Source: Mactra quadrangularis
Taxonomy: Eukaryota > Mollusca > Bivalvia > Venerida > Mactridae
Direction of reading: 5' to 3'
NCBI GenBank assembly: GCA_025267735.1
Contig: CM046303.1
Span: 54,887,403 to 54,951,402 of the forward strand
Length of the DNA stretch: 64,000 nt
Positions 12,001 to 24,463 of this stretch are shown here, one piece after another (within the stretch, counting starts at the first letter, position 1; each line of letters opens with the position of its first letter). The translations under genes and the position numbers were made by a program. Under the pieces are notes generated by a model that saw only the letters and a program-made list of their open reading frames with translations, did no database searches and was not told the origin of the DNA.

Positions 12001-13037
12001 TGTAAGTGATATTAATTTGTTAATATTTAAGTAATATTTCATTTGAAACAATGAATAGTTGCAAAGTTAATGCTAGTATTCTTTCTTTGATCAAATTGGT
12101 TTCGTCTCAACAAAGCACTGTTTTATTGCGAAATGTATTCACAAAACAACACTTTGTTAATTCTTATTGAAGGTCTGAGCAATAACAAAACATTCATTCA
12201 ATTATTCTATCTGCCTTAACTCCTATTTTACAGTTAGCAATATTACAAATAAATACAATTAGAATGCAAAAAATGACACGAATTAATATAAGTTTAAAAG
12301 TGCATTTTTTATCCCATGATAGGGGATTATATTGTCAAATTAACACAGTCATTTATCGATTCACTCTCTTGAAAATCAGCATGCAATAAATACAAATACA
12401 TTTGATTAATGTCTTCAATATTTAGTTCTAAATTACTAGACAACATATCCCTCCTATATTGAGCAAACTTTTTATGGACATATATTATTTTCATTCTAAA
12501 CTTCAGGCATCTCCACGTATACAAAAAATGAACAAATGGTTCTTAAGCATAATGTTCGTTTAGCGAAGGTAATCATTGAAGGTGAAATGGGTATCATCAG
12601 ACAGATTCAGTAATAGACAAGAAAAGATTAGTGAAAAGCATAAAAACCCGCCGGATATTAGCAACAGTATGTTTACATACAGCAGAAGAGAAACCAATGA
12701 TATATACGGCAATAAAAGCCTAATAATTCAACAGCATTGTGTTATATATTCAGGTACGGTTTCGAACATGCTAAACTTTTCATGTTCAAGTGGCACAGTT
12801 AATTAATGTAGAAGTATATTCTATGTCTAAATTGCATTATGTTTTCTAATCAATCAACATGGCTTTAACATAAGAATATGTTTTATTTTAAACAAATCTT
12901 CTAACATGCAAACAATGTAAATAGTAATTTAATCAAATTCTAAGAGTCACTAAATTGGCATTACGTCGTACATATCGTAAGAAAATGACATTTTTAGAAA
13001 ATATAAGCTACAGCTAGTTTGTCTAATATTTGAGCAT

Positions 13038-13090
13038 TTGTCTGATGGAAAACAAACCTAGATTCTATCATTTCATGCAAACGACCTGGG
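13038..13090. other. six-copy motif, site 1c
   Basis: TTGTCTGATGGAAAACAAAC followed by TTTCATGCAAACGACCTGGG. It corresponds to site 2c at 23954, and the downstream CAAACAATTTGTCTGGAAAT is also shared with that site. Confidence 0.6.
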
Positions 13091-13837
13091 ATTAATTAAA
13101 ACTGTTTATTTCAAACAATTTGTCTGGAAATAACAAAGTGTGATTGGTGTTTTATTTGAATTTTGTTCCTTCTATCTAAATTCACTAATGACAATTGGTC
13201 TGGAGATAGAAAATGTTTGTTTTTAATGTCTTTACTGGATGAAACAGTATACTTATGCAGATATCCGAGATATTATATAGTTAATACAATTTAGCATTAA
13301 CTTTCATAAAGTTTGCTTTTCAGAGCAAATGAACGGATTAACTATCATACCAAACTATAGACTTATTTAAGGATAGGACTCCTCATTGCTTTAACCATTG
13401 TGCATATGTTTTCATGTTGTGAATTCGCTAAACTGTATGAAATAATGTGGCAGCACTGAATAATGCGGCAGCACTAAGATATGCTATTCTCACCTAGGCA
13501 AAATCATAATACAGATATTTACCAATTGGATCAGGTGCAACTATGGACAACAAATTAGGTATAATTGATTCCAGATTTAGATCAAATATAATTAAATTTA
13601 CATTACATTAAAAAATATTATGAACAACTAAGATTCGTAAATGTAAATGCATGTATACATTTTGTATTATTTTGTTATAAGTAAGTGTACATGGTAACTG
13701 GTAAAATTGATAACTAAATGTGTTGGCAACGTGATAAAACGTCTCAACTGTATACAATACAGTTGCTACATGTCGCATCTATTTAAAGAAAAAGAGTTAA
13801 AATCAAACAACTCTATTTAGAAGAAAATTCAGCAATC

Positions 13838-13993
13838 ATGCAAATGACTTGTAGTTTATTTCCCATGATACTACTGTACAATGCCAGACACATAAACGCA
13901 ATTTGGTTAAATCTGTCTCAATCCCTAATTTACAATACATACTCACACGACATTGTGCATGTTTTTTCTTGTAATTACTTTTTTGGCACATAG
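13838..13993 (+). other. short open frame conserved between units
   Basis: A 51-residue frame starting MQMTCSLFPMILLYNARH. The sister frame at 24581-24772 starts MKTTCSLFPMVLLYNARH, and the two agree for ~35 residues before diverging. The shared stretch has no indels, but many differences change amino acids. No family recognised. It could be an exon relic; chance conservation in a recent block is as likely. Confidence 0.2.
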
Positions 13994-14137
13994 TCGATCA
14001 TAAAACGTACCGAAACGTACGTTTGGCTACATAATGGTTTTGTCTGGTTTAAGTGTGTTATCTATTTCATTGCAAAACTCAAATTTGCAAGAACTATCAG
14101 TTTTGTAATGTACGTATTTTGATTAGAAACACCCTCT

Positions 14138-14416
14138 ATGCACGTTGATACATCGTTTGATATCATAAAAGACAATACATATTTAAATAAATTAGTAAAG
14201 CTTTTGAATAATACTCTACCTACTGATTATATAGAACAAAATGAAAATCGAGAGATGAATTATGCACAATATTGTTTTCTTAGAATATGTTTAGCAGTAT
14301 GTATATTTTTTTTCATTTCCAGTCCATTAAAGCCACTATATGAAGATATTTTTATTAACAGTAGACTTGAAAACTGTTTTACAACAATGAAGTTATCAGA
14401 ATATAACATACATTAA
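14138..14416 (+). other. 92-codon open frame, probably not a gene
   Basis: Starts MHVDTSFDIIKDNTYLN, with one hydrophobic stretch (CLAVCIFFFISS) in the middle. The equivalent part of unit II (around 24870-25020) has no matching frame. Length and composition are within chance for this base composition. I record it only because it is one of the longest frames in unit I. Confidence 0.12.
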
Positions 14417-15925
14417 AGACACAATAAACAGTTCAAACCATTCTGCTTTCTTAATTTGAGTCTGACAAAGTGTCCAATTCTTAAAAAAGTGGGATACTTT
14501 TTTAAGAGCACATGCACTATATTCATTTATACGCTGATGTTTAATATACCTGATCCAAAATAGTTTATAAGCTTTATTATGTAATTCAGGGTAAGTTTTT
14601 TTCTCTGATAAGACTTCATCTTTAAAATACTCTGATCAAAACTATTGTTTAAAGTATTGAAAACCGAATTCTACTTTCGGTTTCGATCTACTTTCACTTT
14701 GAGATAAATAAATAACATGAACTTATCTAAGCAATATTTGCATATATTTGAAAAATCTTGTTCATTAGAGGTGATTGAAATAGATTAATGTCTATTTTCT
14801 TTGCAGTCAAAAAAACAGACTTACTTTTGATATAGGGGCTTTAAAAAGGTTTCATTCAAGCCAGTTAGAATATTTAGAAGTTGGTATTTTAGCAATTGTT
14901 AAAGCTCACTTCCAATGTAGATAATATTCTTTAATTAAAATACAAATTTCTTATTACAAATGTCCGTATTGCTGCCATTGCAAAACAATAAATAAAAACA
15001 CCTTTCAATATATTTTTATAATAAGTGCCATCACTTCAGTCTATTATACTATCATTCTAAGCAAACAACAACTTTCTATTCATATATTTGATTTGAAATC
15101 ACTAAAGAAATCACTTATATTCCATATAAATTTATCTGAAGCAAATCAGTGTATTGTCAATTTGGATCCAGAAGCTAACGTTTGAATGACAGATCTGAAC
15201 ATGTCCTGCACTTCAAGTAAAACATCTTAAACATCCATACTACTTAGACATGGACGACAGTGTTTTATAAAGAGCTATATACCGTCTTAAAGACAATATC
15301 CTTATTCTAGCTAATACTTTCTTTATCTGATTAGTTTGTTTTATAAATAACCTTAGATGATAAATGCATTGCTATAAAGTGCCATTGTACTACGTGCATG
15401 TTAAACTGTACAGCTATAATGTTGTATGTTGACTTTAAAAACAAATGTCATACAGGGTAACGTAATGTTAGACTGAGTGTCCAATGAGTTCTTTTAACCG
15501 CTTATGTGTTACATCACATATCTTTAGGGTTGGTTTGTATGTGAAGAGATACTGGTAATTTCAACATTTAGAGTCGTAAGTAACTTAAGTCTGTTAATTG
15601 CTCGGTAGGTATAAAAATTGAATTTGTTTTCTTCGTGAAACAATTAAAAAGTAAAGTAAAAAGTAAAAAAGTAATACATTTTTACTTTTTTACTTTAAAA
15701 CAATTAATCTCAATATGCATAAAAATACATGTTTTCAAAGATGAGCAAACCAACCACCTTGGTACATATTGGTATTGTAAGTCTTTATTAACAGTAAAAT
15801 TTCTTCAATGTCTAAATATGGTTGGTTGAGACATTTATAACACGAGAAATGATTTTTTAAAAGCTAAAGATTGTTGTGTATATTATTAGGAAAGGCATGC
15901 AAAGACATAAAATCGTATAATACTA

Positions 15926-16228
15926 TTGTCATGTGTTGTTTTACTTTATCATAATATTAATAAAACCCAAATCACTTCAAATCAAAAACATCATTATGCT
16001 TTATCATTTGTTGTCTATTCATTTATTTGTAACAATCCTAGCGCAGTACCTAATATTTTTAAGAATAACTGTATACAAGTTGTTTTAATTTTTTCTATAT
16101 ATTATTTTTTACGCACGGATACACATATGATACGTTTCTGTGTTTATAGAGCAATTTTACTTTTTTTAAATTACTTTACACGGAACAACGACACTGTCTT
16201 CAATTCCAAGAAATCAACAGCAGATTGA
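15926..16228 (+). other. 100-codon open frame, partly shared with 27099-27281
   Basis: The segment around VPNIFKNNC in unit I matches IPNHFKNNC in unit II, but the flanking residues do not agree and the unit II frame is only 60 codons. There is no recognisable domain. Probably a chance frame in a duplicated block. Confidence 0.15.
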
Positions 16229-16849
16229 AATCACTCAATCGTAAAATCGAATAATTAAAGAGTTTTTATCCGTGTTCATCGAGTCATGTTCAGATCTAAA
16301 ATAACAATGTGCGGTCTGCTTTCACAAATCCTATTTCTGTGTCAGTTTTGCAAAAGCATGAGACAGAAGTATTTGTCTTTTTTTAAAAGAAAGAATACAT
16401 GTATTAGACTGTAAAGTAATGGTCATGGGTGCTATTTAAGAGCAAAATCACACGCCATAAATCAATAGAGCAATGCTTAGCATGTACTGTGCTTTCTGTT
16501 CACGAATAAAAACCTACTATGACAATACTCTTATCAAAAATTTGTAAACAACTGTACAGATATATTCAGTACGGTTATGATATTATATTCAAGTAAAGAA
16601 ACACATGTCGAATAACAAGAACATTACAGTGTAGGTCTACATCAATTTGACTTAGCAAAGACATTGTCTAGTACATGTCATTTATAGTTAACTGTCCAAG
16701 AAGCTTTGAAAGCATTTGTACCTTTTAAAGCTTCTAAGTAAGATATGCCTTCTTTCAGTACAATTACCTACATAAAATTAAGACGATGTGAGAGGTTAGA
16801 AGATCAATATAGATACGGCAGGAAAGGGTGGCGTTGTTTGCATTAGTTT

Positions 16850-17113
16850 TTAGACCGCCGGGATTTGGAATCTCGTGTCCCGAAGAAGGTACTGGTTCGA
16901 ATCCCTACCGGGGAGATTATACCCTTCCATTGAAATTTGACAATAAAGTCAATTTTCCTCCATTTATTAGATAATATGAAATAGTTTCCGGCCTTGTGGA
17001 TGGGTATGTGAGTACTGGTTATAGACAAGGGTTCATGAAAGCTAGGTTAGGTGCGCTGGACGCCGTAAAATGACCTAAAATTGTGTTGACACGGCGTTAA
17101 ACCAAGTAAAAAA
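16850..17113 (+). repeat. complete SINE with 9 bp target-site duplication
   Basis: Flanked by the direct repeat CATTAGTTT at 16841-16849 and 17114-17122. The tRNA-like head contains the B-box GGTTCGAATCC near 16892. The body contains CCGGCCTTGTGGATGGG and GTACTGGTTATAG, and the tail is ACGGCGTTAAACCAAGTAAA. The duplication fixes both ends and shows LINE-type retrotransposition. The body is shared with the fragment at 2810-2978. An unrelated minus-strand frame inside it is spurious. Confidence 0.88.
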
Positions 17114-17739
17114 CATTAGTTTAACAATCGGGAGTAAACTTTTGGATTGCTCATACATTGTATTCCTTTTTTATTAAAATAACAAAATTTTTGTCGTCAC
17201 ATCTAATTTATTAATAGTGGTACATACCCTAAAGCCTCATTGGTGGCATTTAGTTTTATGTTTTTAACTTTAAATGCAGATTTGTATTAGTAGATGACAT
17301 GTTTGGGTGATATACGTTTTGCATTCATACATATATTCTTAACAACTTTATTCCACAGTTTTTTTTCGGGAAATATTTTTATGATGCACAAATCTATTTA
17401 AAAACAACATATTTTTAGATTTACTGCCTGATTTATTTAATATGTTGACAATCATTGTAACATTGTTAATCTATTTGAATGAACTTTTTGCATTTGTGAT
17501 AGATTCCATGTCATGGCGTGATGTCTACAACTTCAAACTTTAATAGCAGGTGTGTCAAACTTTCACCAACAACACGTTCTTTGTCTTTCACTAACATCCT
17601 CGTCATAACTTAAGCTTCGGGTTTTAAAGTGAAGTGTTTCCTAAACGTATTTACACTTACAGACTAGATATGTGTAGCTCTGTATGTAATCTACTCGTTG
17701 GTAGCAATTTCTAGGCAAAGAACGCGAAATGCATGTGCT

Positions 17740-18330
17740 TTATGGACCTAGCACACTACGTGTTTTACACAAATCTTAATTTCCTTCATGTCAAACGTGT
17801 GAATACATTCATCCATACATACAGTCATCTTTTTTTCTGCGATACTTCTATCTCAATCCTGAAACACGCAATCAATGAATACAAATAAAATGTGCCTTAC
17901 CAACTTAAAACTTTAACCCTTCCGAGTAAAAACGTACAATAAGAAACTTGTTGTAACTTAATGAACAATATTCTTAGACTGATGTAACAAAATGTCTCTG
18001 TTGTAAATTATTAACTTCCATCTCACAGAAACATTCCTGGTTTAAGTCAACGCATTCTATCTCTGATTAGTTTGTAATAAATACTATCGAGGGGAGTTCT
18101 ATTGACTATATATAGTGGTTATTGTACTAGGGACATTTTGAACTTTTTCGCCATATTTGTCTGTGATTTAGTCGAGTTGCTGATAGATATTGTTGCAGCT
18201 CTCTCTTCGCAACACCCATTTAAAGTAAACAAATCAATTGAAGAAACTCGAATTCGAATCATTTATTTTAACAAACGAAAACAAAACAAGAAATATGTAT
18301 GTTTTATACAGACAACTTAACAATTATAGA
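17740..18330. repeat. partial paralog of 28540-28985
   Basis: Shares TTTCCTTCATGTCAAACGTG, CTTTAACCCTTCCG and ATTCTATCTCTGATTAGTTT with 28550-28985. The second half (18020-18170) also matches 10990-11130 inside unit I (GGGACATTTTGAACTTTTTC / AGAGACATTTTGTACTTTTT). So this block exists three times, in different contexts. Confidence 0.65.
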
Positions 18331-18479
18331 TAATTGGAGCCATTACGATGCAAAAGAGATTAGGTAATAACGTCGTACGTTCTGACAGTTTAACGCCATT
18401 TAAGCAGACAAAATGACAAAACAATTACATATTTGGAACATGGCATAAAAGCTTTTTTTCTTTAAGAAAAATTGCGACA

Positions 18480-18531
18480 TTAGTCTGATGGAAAACAAAC
18501 GACAATAAAATCGCCTGAAGCAGACGATCGG
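18480..18531. other. six-copy motif, site 2a
   Basis: TTAGTCTGATGGAAAACAAA then TCGCCTGAAGCAGACGATCG, the unit II partner of 9700-9750. Confidence 0.6.
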
Positions 18532-19189
18532 GCATCAATTAAAATAAAGTTAATGTGTCTTGTAAACAGCGAATAAATAATGATACTTATCTATCTTAAT
18601 CTTGCTCAATCGATCGACCTTCAGTTGTGGTAGTTTGTCTGAAGCAATTTATATATTTATTTGTTAAATGTCTTGACAACAAATCTAATTTCGTTGATGC
18701 TGGTATGCAATACCTATTTTTTTATAAATTCTAAAATGAAACTGTTGTACCTGATTCAGCGATATAGCTTAATGCGTTTGTATAACATCATTTAATGATC
18801 CGTAACGAAATGTGCAATTAACTCTTAAAGTACACTTGCGTCTATCTCTAAACTGGATGACAATTAATAACGTTTGCTGAAGCATATTCAGAAACCAAAT
18901 CTTTTTAAACAAAATGGGTCTGGATCATGATGATAATGCATATTCACCGGTATTATTTCATACAAATTTTAAAAATATTTTATCTATCAAATTGAAAAAG
19001 AAAAAGTGTGTGTATTAACTATTTGTTAGGACCACAAATCAAAAACAAAAAGTTTTAGTTTTTGAACTGAGACAATACCTCGTTGCTGACAGTTATAAGC
19101 ATTATTGGAAATTAAAAAAAAGATATATGTGCAGATAATAAATATGTTTCCTAATGCTAACTGCGTTCAAGAAAGTTGTTAAAAACCCA

Positions 19190-20365
19190 GCCACGTTTTA
19201 GCAATAATTCTAACATAGGCACGTGCGCTTTCACTCTTTATTTAATGTGACGTCATCTATGCTTTATTATTCAACAAAATATAGCTCGTGACGGCTGTTG
19301 AAATTTTACTCCCCACGTTAAATGAGCAAAGCCGAAAATAGCGCCCGAGTTTATAAGGGTTGACTTTAACAGAACCTTGGAACATGTCAGTAAATGTAAA
19401 ACATGTAAAAACATTCTTACTTGACCGAAAATGGTATAAACTGAGTTTAAAACAATTCTAGCATAAAAAGACCTACTTCAACTTGAAGTTCAAGATGTTT
19501 TTTTAAGTCCCAGCATTTCCCGGTTCCGTTGTCTCATTTCATCCTGTCCTTTATCCGACGATCATGCCAGCCATTATACGAAAAATACAAAGATTGACTA
19601 TTTAATCAAAGCCAAACTGTGCATAGCATAATATAATGGAACTGGCTACGTGTATTCTTTCAAGCTCGTAATCATCCAAGCTGACACGAGCAGTGCTGAT
19701 TTTCCGAAAATCTAACCTTCCTTGACACACGTTCATAAATCCAATTTATATCCAACCTTTTACAAATATCTCCATCAAACTGTCTGATAACACACTCCTA
19801 TTCAGTTAACATCCAATTATTTAAGCAGTATTTGCAATATTCCGCCGAAAACATCGAACTTAAATGCTTCATCATCGTGTGTATATAAAATGACACTCAC
19901 TAAGGGCAAGGTCGAATGTTTATTTCACGGCGCTTATTTTAAAGAATGATGTTTTACACACAAATAAAACTATGACAATTCGTATTTAGTTTTGGGTTCA
20001 TTTTTTTAAAATTAAGATTTGAATATTATTTGTTTGAAATTAGAATCAATTATCAATGAGATCTGTGTAAATAAAGGCTATTTTCGGCCTTTGCACTGGG
20101 GGGCGGATTTCAACAGCATGGCGTTTCTGACAGTAAAAAATAGTTCTATAAAAATATCTTTTCTAAGGATGTATTTTGCGATGTTAGAATCGAAATAACT
20201 TACAGTTGTCTATATTTTATTGTCTAATAAAACATAGGCACTCGTTTGATGCGCTAATTAAATCACTCGTGCTAAAGCACTCGTGATTTAATCATACGCG
20301 CATCACAACTCGTGACTATGTTTTATTAGACAATAAAATATAGACAACTGTAAGTTATTTCTTAA
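19190..20365. mobile_element. ~1.2 kb fold-back insertion, absent from unit I
   Basis: Unit I runs uninterrupted where this stretch interrupts unit II. Subterminal inverted repeats are visible: GCAAAGCCGAAAATAGC ending at 19342 is mirrored by GGCTATTTTCGGCCTTTGC from 20077, and CTGTTGAAAT at 19295 by ATTTCAACAG near 20116. The right side carries a further perfect hairpin (20192-20361). No open frame is present, so it is a non-autonomous DNA element of unknown superfamily. Confidence 0.65.
20192..20361. repeat. 170 bp hairpin with 46 bp perfect arms
   Basis: GAAATAACTTACAGTTGTCT at 20192 and its exact reverse complement ending at 20361 begin arms that match perfectly for 46 bp. They then continue imperfectly to a small GTGCTAAAGCAC loop, with CACTCGTG words on both sides. 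A transcript would form a very long stem. Confidence 0.92.
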
Positions 20366-20783
20366 ACAAAAAAATCTGCAATTCCAATAAGATTCTAATC
20401 AAGAAAACAGCGTATCATCAAACGTTACTCGCATTGGAGAAAATTGTACATTTAAGAGATAATTTTCTTGAAACATAGTTCTGTCTTTGTAAACTTAGTT
20501 AATATTTATAACAAATGGATCAAAGGATTGTATAATTCTCTTTAACACCTCCGAACATCAATTACAAAGTATTTTATTTATTTGATTAAAATCGCACTTA
20601 CATTAGAAAATAAAATTGAATATTTACAATTAGTTTATTTTGAAAATACAACATATAAATGCAAATGATTGTCTTATCTTTAATTTTATCCAAAAACAAA
20701 ACTTGCCACTATAATATCCGACGGATTCTTGACATTTTCCTTGTTGTCCTGAAGAAAAATATCAATCTATTCATCGATATCAT

Positions 20784-21110
20784 CTATTTCCACCTTATTG
20801 GTCTGGGATGACAGTTAAATTGACAAAGTCCGGACACCCTCGAGAATAAATGAGACTGATTTCTTATACAGCGGATAATGTTATGTACTGTAGACCAAAT
20901 GAAATTGTTACGTTCGTATGTGCCGGATGTAGTTTTGTTCATATTTAGAAATGACACACGGTTAATAACAATTTCGTTCACAGCTACGTATAAGCCAATT
21001 ACTTTCTTACAAGTGCTGCAGACTCATGATTACAAACGTTGTGAAGTTTAAGGTTTAACGAATCAGTTCGGAATAACGGATGAGACTGTCGACGACAAAT
21101 AAATATGATA
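20784..21110. other. strongly conserved paralogous block (unit II)
   Basis: Counterpart of 11087-11430. The minus-strand frame 20784-20981 again contains VINRVSFLN and SRVSG. The plus frame stops at the TAA following TGTGAAGTT, about 20 codons short of the unit I frame. The 3' end GACTGTCGACGACAAATAAA is identical. No family recognised. Confidence 0.35.
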
Positions 21111-21245
21111 TTATGTTGCATATTGTGTACAGTTGCAATTGTGTAACAAATATTTTGTCAATTTTACTGCGCTTTTAATTCTAATGTTTTTAAAACTTAC
21201 AGCTTAGAAGCAACAGATTGTTGTCTGTGTTTTAGTAAGAAAAAG

Positions 21246-22462
21246 CAATGTAAATTTACCTGTTTTTGGAACGATGCTAATTTAGCATCGTTCCAATGGT
21301 AACAAGAAAGTATAAGATTACTCAACAATTTTCAACATAGACAAAGAGGCGTAGTTCAAGCGTGAAACTCATTAACATCTCATTTAAATGTAATACAACG
21401 CTGGCTTGTGTTGTCGTTCTTGAAACTCTTCAGGAAAAGGGAGGTTACTCTCAGGACAAATAAATTTTGCAATGGAGACGGGACAACTCAACCCGTAGAC
21501 AACTCAACCCGTGACAACTGCAATGATTACTTGTTGGAGTAAAAAGAGCCTACGATGTTTTTGACAATGCCTGTTATATGTGTAACATAATTACATCATT
21601 CGATAATAATAAACAATATTAAATCATCGTATTATATTAAGCAGTGGCTCGAGTTACGGTACTGTACGGGGACGGATCGTCAAGGGGCGAATAGTCTTGG
21701 GGACGGATCGTCTGTATACCTTGGATATGACTAATACACTTACCGGATGTTTAATATACGGCGATATGACGTTGTCGTCTTCAAAGTGTCACATTTAAAG
21801 TTTACTTGAGCGATTTTAAGTTATAGAGTTTGATTATAATTTGGAATGAATATGTATAAGTGTGTACGGAACTTTATACAAATATTTATAGGAAATAGAC
21901 GATTCTTAGAGTAATTTTTACTGTGAATAAATTGCAAGTGCGAAACGTTAATTTGACTTAAAATTCGTGAACAAAAAATGGGAATGTAGCTTGATGCAAA
22001 AGAGCTTAGTATTTTGGGGAAAACCTTAATCGAATTGTTAGAAAGTCAATTTTTTTGTGAAAAAAATTCAGCTTGTCATTTCACATCAAATCTTTAGAAT
22101 TTTAACGAAAATATCAACGATCTCGTTAAAAAATACCTATTGATAACCAAAAATGAGAAGTTGTCAGCTCCTTTTGGTTAAAGAAAATAGTCCAGAATAA
22201 TCTTTGGTTTGGTGAGATCGCTGCTGTACATGACCCTAAAATGTGTTGATGAAAATTAATTCTTTGACTGGTTTATTTTGTTTGATAAAGTAAGATAAAC
22301 CTTGTCATGAGCCAACCACTTGAGAAGTCTTGTGCTATCCTTTTGTTAAATTCTGTTAATTGATACTTAATACATTATTTTATAGATAATATACATAACA
22401 ATATATTCTTTAATCAAAAATAAGTTCAGGACATCGTTCCTTCAGCACTCCAGTGCTTTGAT
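21246..22462 (-). mobile_element. long copy of the GGAACGATG-hairpin element
   Basis: Begins (plus coordinates) with a perfect hairpin of GGAACGATGCTAA / TTAGCATCGTTCC at 21268-21294 and ends with ACATCGTTCC at 22440 plus AGCACTCCAGTGCT. Both ends match the copy at 4776-5225 in reverse. The central ~740 bp (about 21570-22330), missing there, includes a doubled GGGGACGGATCGTC phrase at 21668-21706. It has no long open frame and is probably non-autonomous itself. It is inserted in unit II only. Confidence 0.72.
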
Positions 22463-22529
22463 TTAATCTATTCATCATCTGATTGGAACATAACTGGACA
22501 CTTCAACATATAATAAAATAATCACGTGG

Positions 22530-22830
22530 TTCTTAAGCTCGTGCGGGGGACACAATGAACAACCAATTAAGTTGTAGAATTAGTAGACAACAAACAACAC
22601 CTACATTAAAACAAATGTGTAAACGCATTGACTAACACAGCCAATGTCACTAGGTCAGTAATGCTAATCATAACTGTGTATAATAGTTGGTTATACATGC
22701 CATTTAGCAATATCAGTATAAAATAATATAAAAGAGCCATACAGCAACAATTGATGACGAAAAATAACATTTTTATGGATAACGTTAATAAAGTTATGAG
22801 GTCTTCTGGAATGTCTGATAGAAAGCACAC
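22530..22830. other. conserved paralogous block with hydrophobic minus frame (unit II)
   Basis: Counterpart of 11479-11830. The minus frame 22606-22830 is 74 codons, highly hydrophobic with an NCCCMALLYYFILILL stretch, and starts near the splice-acceptor-like motif 2b (DIPEDLITLL follows the CAG). Cysteine-rich hydrophobic frames also arise by chance in AT-rich DNA. Recorded as a lead only. Confidence 0.25.
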
Positions 22831-22863
22831 TTCGTTTAAATCACCGCAGGAAAACGACCGGGA
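22811..22863. other. six-copy motif, site 2b
   Basis: TGTCTGATAGAAAGCACACT then TCACCGCAGGAAAACGACCG. Partner of site 1b. On the minus strand it ends CTTTCTATCAG directly ahead of the hydrophobic frame. Confidence 0.55.
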
Positions 22864-23953
22864 ATAACTTAAATAAGTAATATTTGATTCCTAACAATTA
22901 TTATTTATTACGTTAATGCCAATCTAGTTTTCTTGATAATAATGATTATATATCTAGTGGAATCACTTTTTTATTGCTGAAACAAAAACAATATTTATGT
23001 CTGTGGAATAAAAAACACATTTAATTAATTAAATTGAATTTGCAACAACAAAAATTTCACAGTAAATATTATTTAAACAGTTTTCTGATAGAAAAAAATG
23101 CACGAGTGATAATAGGTTCAATTCTACCATTATTCATCCGCTGATACGGAGTTTTGTCAAATTCACACCACCATTTATTTCGTCACTTTCAAGAAAACCA
23201 TAATGCAATAAAAACATATAAATATTTTTATTACTTTTTTAATGCAAACTAACATATCTATATATTGAGCAGGCTTTTATCTAGTCTTTTTGTCATTCTA
23301 GACTTCAGTCATCCCCACGTGTAAATATAATCTACAAATAATTCCTAACCATAATGCACGTTTCAAAATTGGAGTCATTGACAGTAACATGTGTATCATT
23401 AGACATATTTAGTATATGGTATATGTTACATTGTTTCAAGTTTCATAGATAGGATTATTTAAGCGTTTGACATTGTGTAATACAGTTGTTAGCATACAAC
23501 AGCATACTGATTCAGAATCTAACATAGCAAAGACCTAGTGATGATATTTAATTTTAAACACATCATCTAACATAAGACACAGGATCAAGTCAGGATAATG
23601 AGAGTCATTAAATAATAAAATGAGATTTGACATTTCGCCGTACATACTGATCATTCAAAACTTCAAGTTTTGTTTAAATCTTTTACTTTCCACAAAAAGT
23701 CTTACGAAAAAGTCAAATTCACAATGTTGCCGTTCAAAGCTAGAAGGATAATAAGCATAACTATGAAATGATATTCAAAAGGTATACAATATTCTACATA
23801 ATTCAATCATATATATATCTGAAATTGATCAGCCAAAACATGACGTTATTAATCTCTTTTATGTCTCTTGCTCTTTAATTACGATGATCTTTCGGGTTTT
23901 TTGTAAAAAACGCAACTGGTTTGTCAGCTAGAATAGCAATGCTTTACATTACA

Positions 23954-24006
23954 TTTGTCTGATGGAAAATAAATCACAATTCAATCACTTCAAGCAAACG
24001 ACCAGG
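23954..24006. other. six-copy motif, site 2c
   Basis: TTGTCTGATGGAAAATAAAT then CACTTCAAGCAAACGACCAG. Partner of site 1c. Confidence 0.6.
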
Positions 24007-24463
24007 GTTTAAAAAAGTGTTTGTTTCAAGTAATTTGTCTGAAACAAAAACGAAGCTTGATTAGTTTGTTTGTTTTTTATTCTATTCGTGCTCATTCGAT
24101 TAGAATGCACAAATTGCGGTTGGTCTCAAGATAGAAATTGTTTGGTTTTGTGATAATATTAAGATATGCTATGCTCACTGAGGCAAAATCATAATACAGA
24201 TATTAATTAGCAGGTGCAACTATAGAAAACAAATTAAGTTTATTTGATCCAACAAAATGATCTCATACGTTATAATGTGCATTGCATTTCAAATTATTGA
24301 ACAATTAATTTATTTATATACGTAATTGCATATATGCAATTTGTATTTTTTCGTAAAATTGATGAGGCGACAGTAACCTTCAGAACTGATCAAAAAATGT
24401 TTGGCAACGTGGCAAAATATCTAAACATCATACAATATAGTTGCAACATGTCGCATATATTAA

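Larger units (their letters stand above)
9540..16465. repeat. large paralogous unit I
   Basis: By-eye anchors match unit II in the same order. Examples are GTCTGATGGAAAACAAACGA (9704 / 18484), AGATTCTAATCAAGAAAAC (10526 / 20390), CCGGATGTAGTTATTGAAAT (11240 / 20920), TGTACAATGCCAGACACATA (13875 / 24619) and AAGAATAACTGTATACAAG (16060 / 27170). Conservation is patchy, from near-identical stretches to barely alignable ones, so the duplication is old. No intact gene is recognised inside it. Confidence 0.75.

Noticed and set aside
15650..15706. Inverted repeat of AAAGTAAAAAGT words
   Set aside because: Low-complexity A/T runs fold by chance, and no matching structure exists in unit II.
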